Part shown: positions 4,912 through 5,841 of the stretch, in pieces
How the letters are laid out: each line of letters begins with the position of its first letter
Numbering within the stretch: position 1 is the first letter of the stretch
NCBI GenBank assembly: GCA_030037405.1
Contig: JASHRK010000369.1
Location: forward strand, 1 to 5,841
Length of the DNA: 5,841 nt
Reading direction: 5' to 3'
Source of the DNA: Acidimicrobiales bacterium
Lineage (GTDB): Bacteria; Actinomycetota; Acidimicrobiia; Acidimicrobiales; Bog-793
The notes under the pieces: generated by a model
The model's input: the letters and a program-made list of their open reading frames with translations, nothing else
Database searches by the model: none
Told to the model about the DNA's origin: nothing
Translations under genes and position numbers: made by a program

Positions 4912-5841
4912 CGACGAGCGGGCCGATCGTCACCTGGGTGGCTATCAGCACGCCTGAGGAGAGGGTCCCGACCACTGTGGCGTCGCGGCCAATGCAGACG
5001 TCGGCGAAGGAGGGATTGGCCACCGCGGCGTCCTTGAAGGTCGTCGTCGCCGTGACGGCCACGTGAACCGTCTTGCCCCAGAAGCTGTTCGCCCCGAGCC
5101 AGCTCGTGATGGCGAAACGGCCCGCCGCCCCGGCCGTGCCGCAAGTGCCCGGCTTGGAGACGCCGTCGACGGCTGTCACTTCACCGCCTGTCTCGCTCAT
5201 GGGCGGGGGCGTGATGGTGACGGTTCCCGCCAGGAGCAGGTGTGAAGAGGAGGTGCCGACGGCGGAGACGTCGAGGCCCACGCAGACGTCGGCGAAGGAC
5301 GGTGAGGTGACGGCCGTGTCCTTGAAGGTGGTCGCCGACGTCACCTCCACCCTTGCGGTGTAGTTGGGGTTCTTCACGTTCGCAAGGGTGAACTTGCCCG
5401 CCGCCCCGGCCGTGCCGCAGGTGCCGGGGGTGTCGACGCCGTTCACGGCCACGACCGCACCCGCCACCCGGCTCCCGGCCGGAGGGGTGACGGCGACTGT
5501 CTTGGCCGTAAGCGTGCCCGCCGTCAGGGCGCCCGCCACCTTCACCGTGGCACCGATGCAGACGTCGGCGAAGGACGGTGAGGTGACGGCCGGGTCTTTG
5601 AAGGTCGTGGTCGTGGTGACGTAGACCGTGACGCTCGTGCTCGTGCCGTCGACGGTGGCGGCGAGCGTGAAGTCACCGGCCGCCCCGGCGGTGCCGCAGG
5701 TGCCGGGCGTGATGACGCCGTCGACGGCGGTCACCACACCGCTCACGTGTGTGCTCGGAGGCGGGGTGATCGAGACCTTGGTCGCCGTGAGGCCGCCGGA
5801 GGACGACGTTCCCGTCGCCGAGACCTGAGAGCCGACGCAGA
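4901..5841 (-). CDS. Tandem DUF5666-like repeat protein, C-terminal part (5' end outside window)
   Basis: The C-terminal 312 residues and TGA stop are visible; the frame is open to the right edge, so the true start lies outside. An internal GTG at 5746 is not a credible start because it falls inside a repeat. The protein is built of modules of about 92-96 residues. Each runs roughly as G.VTAVDGV..PGTCGTAGAAG.F, a Thr/Val-rich strand region, TTFKD.AV..PSFADVC[IV]G, then V.G....G.L.A..V.ITPP. This beta-rich plan resembles DUF5666 domains, often found in exported bacterial proteins. Cysteines occur only twice per module (visible residues 1, 48, 94, 141, 186, 233, 282), suggesting disulfides or ligand contacts. 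Low charge, high Thr/Ala/Gly/Val and no visible membrane anchor suggest secretion, but the signal peptide region is not in view. Function is unknown. Confidence 0.8.
   Translation of the reverse strand, partial: CVGSQVSATGTSSSGGLTATKVSITPPPSTHVSGVVTAVDGVITPGTCGTAGAAGDFTLAATVDGTSTSVTVYVTTTTTFKDPAVTSPSFADVCIGATVKVAGALTAGTLTAKTVAVTPPAGSRVAGAVVAVNGVDTPGTCGTAGAAGKFTLANVKNPNYTARVEVTSATTFKDTAVTSPSFADVCVGLDVSAVGTSSSHLLLAGTVTITPPPMSETGGEVTAVDGVSKPGTCGTAGAAGRFAITSWLGANSFWGKTVHVAVTATTTFKDAAVANPSFADVCIGRDATVVGTLSSGVLIATQVTIGPLVVIG
4994..5841 (-). repeat. Coding tandem repeats, period 276-288 bp
   Basis: The block GCAGACGTCGGCGAAGGA (plus strand) occurs at 4994, 5282 and 5558, and its beginning recurs at 5837. 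Spacings are 288, 276 and 279 bases, all multiples of three. A second block, GTGCCGCAGGTGCCGGG or a one- to two-base variant, recurs midway in each unit near 5139, 5415 and 5692. The two units nearest the right edge are much alike in DNA, for example around the shared stretch after 5282 and after 5558. The unit nearest the stop codon has diverged more and carries extra residues including a Trp-containing insertion. Confidence 0.85.

Noticed and set aside
3480..5066. 528-residue plus-strand open frame overlapping cobQ
   Set aside because: Extreme Arg/Pro/Gly composition, out of frame with CobQ; a GC artefact.
5063..5828. Several small plus-strand open frames opposite the repeat protein
   Set aside because: They are themselves repetitive only because they mirror the minus-strand modules. 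The minus frame is continuous, has the DUF5666-like pattern and ends in a proper stop.
4994..5841. Possibility that the repeats are a CRISPR array or non-coding satellite
   Set aside because: The period is about 280 bases and always a multiple of three, the frame is kept, and differences between units preserve protein motifs, so these are coding modules.

Overview
The window looks like a high-GC bacterial chromosome segment, most likely from an actinomycete-type organism (Actinomycetota). The evidence is strong G/C bias at third codon positions, frequent GTG starts, an LppX/LprG-like lipoprotein, and an actinobacterial style of integrase N-terminus. The sequence alone does not fix a lower rank. 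No previously undescribed defence or metabolic system is evident. The core is a conventional late cobalamin-assembly operon, flanked by a mobile-element boundary on the left and a repetitive, probably exported protein on the right.

Left edge (1-182, minus strand): the first 28 codons of a tyrosine-recombinase-type integrase begin 22 bases beyond the 3' end of a tRNA-Cys gene with encoded CCA. This is the usual layout of an integrative element (prophage, ICE or genomic island) inserted at a tRNA 3' end. The element would lie to the left, outside the window, and everything to the right would be host chromosome. A short hairpin lies between the tRNA and the next gene.

223-1083 (minus): a 286-residue lipoprotein with a lipobox at Cys39 and an LppX/LprG/LolA-like flavour. 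It is divergent from the cob operon across a 72-base intergenic region.

1156-4911 (plus): cobU, cobS, cbiB (cobD) and cobQ form a tightly packed operon. All four start with GTG, and each internal junction is a 4-base GTGA stop/start overlap. In the pathway, CobQ amidates the corrin ring to adenosylcobyric acid and CbiB adds the aminopropanol arm. CobU then phosphorylates and guanylylates adenosylcobinamide, and CobS joins it to alpha-ribazole (phosphate), giving the finished cofactor. The lower-ligand activating enzyme (CobT) and the corrin-ring genes are not in the window. No cobalamin riboswitch is visible upstream.

4901-5841 (minus): the C-terminal 312 residues of a protein made of tandem ~92-96-residue DUF5666-like modules. 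Each module carries two conserved cysteines. The gene runs off the right edge at its 5' end and overlaps the end of cobQ tail-to-tail by 11 bases.
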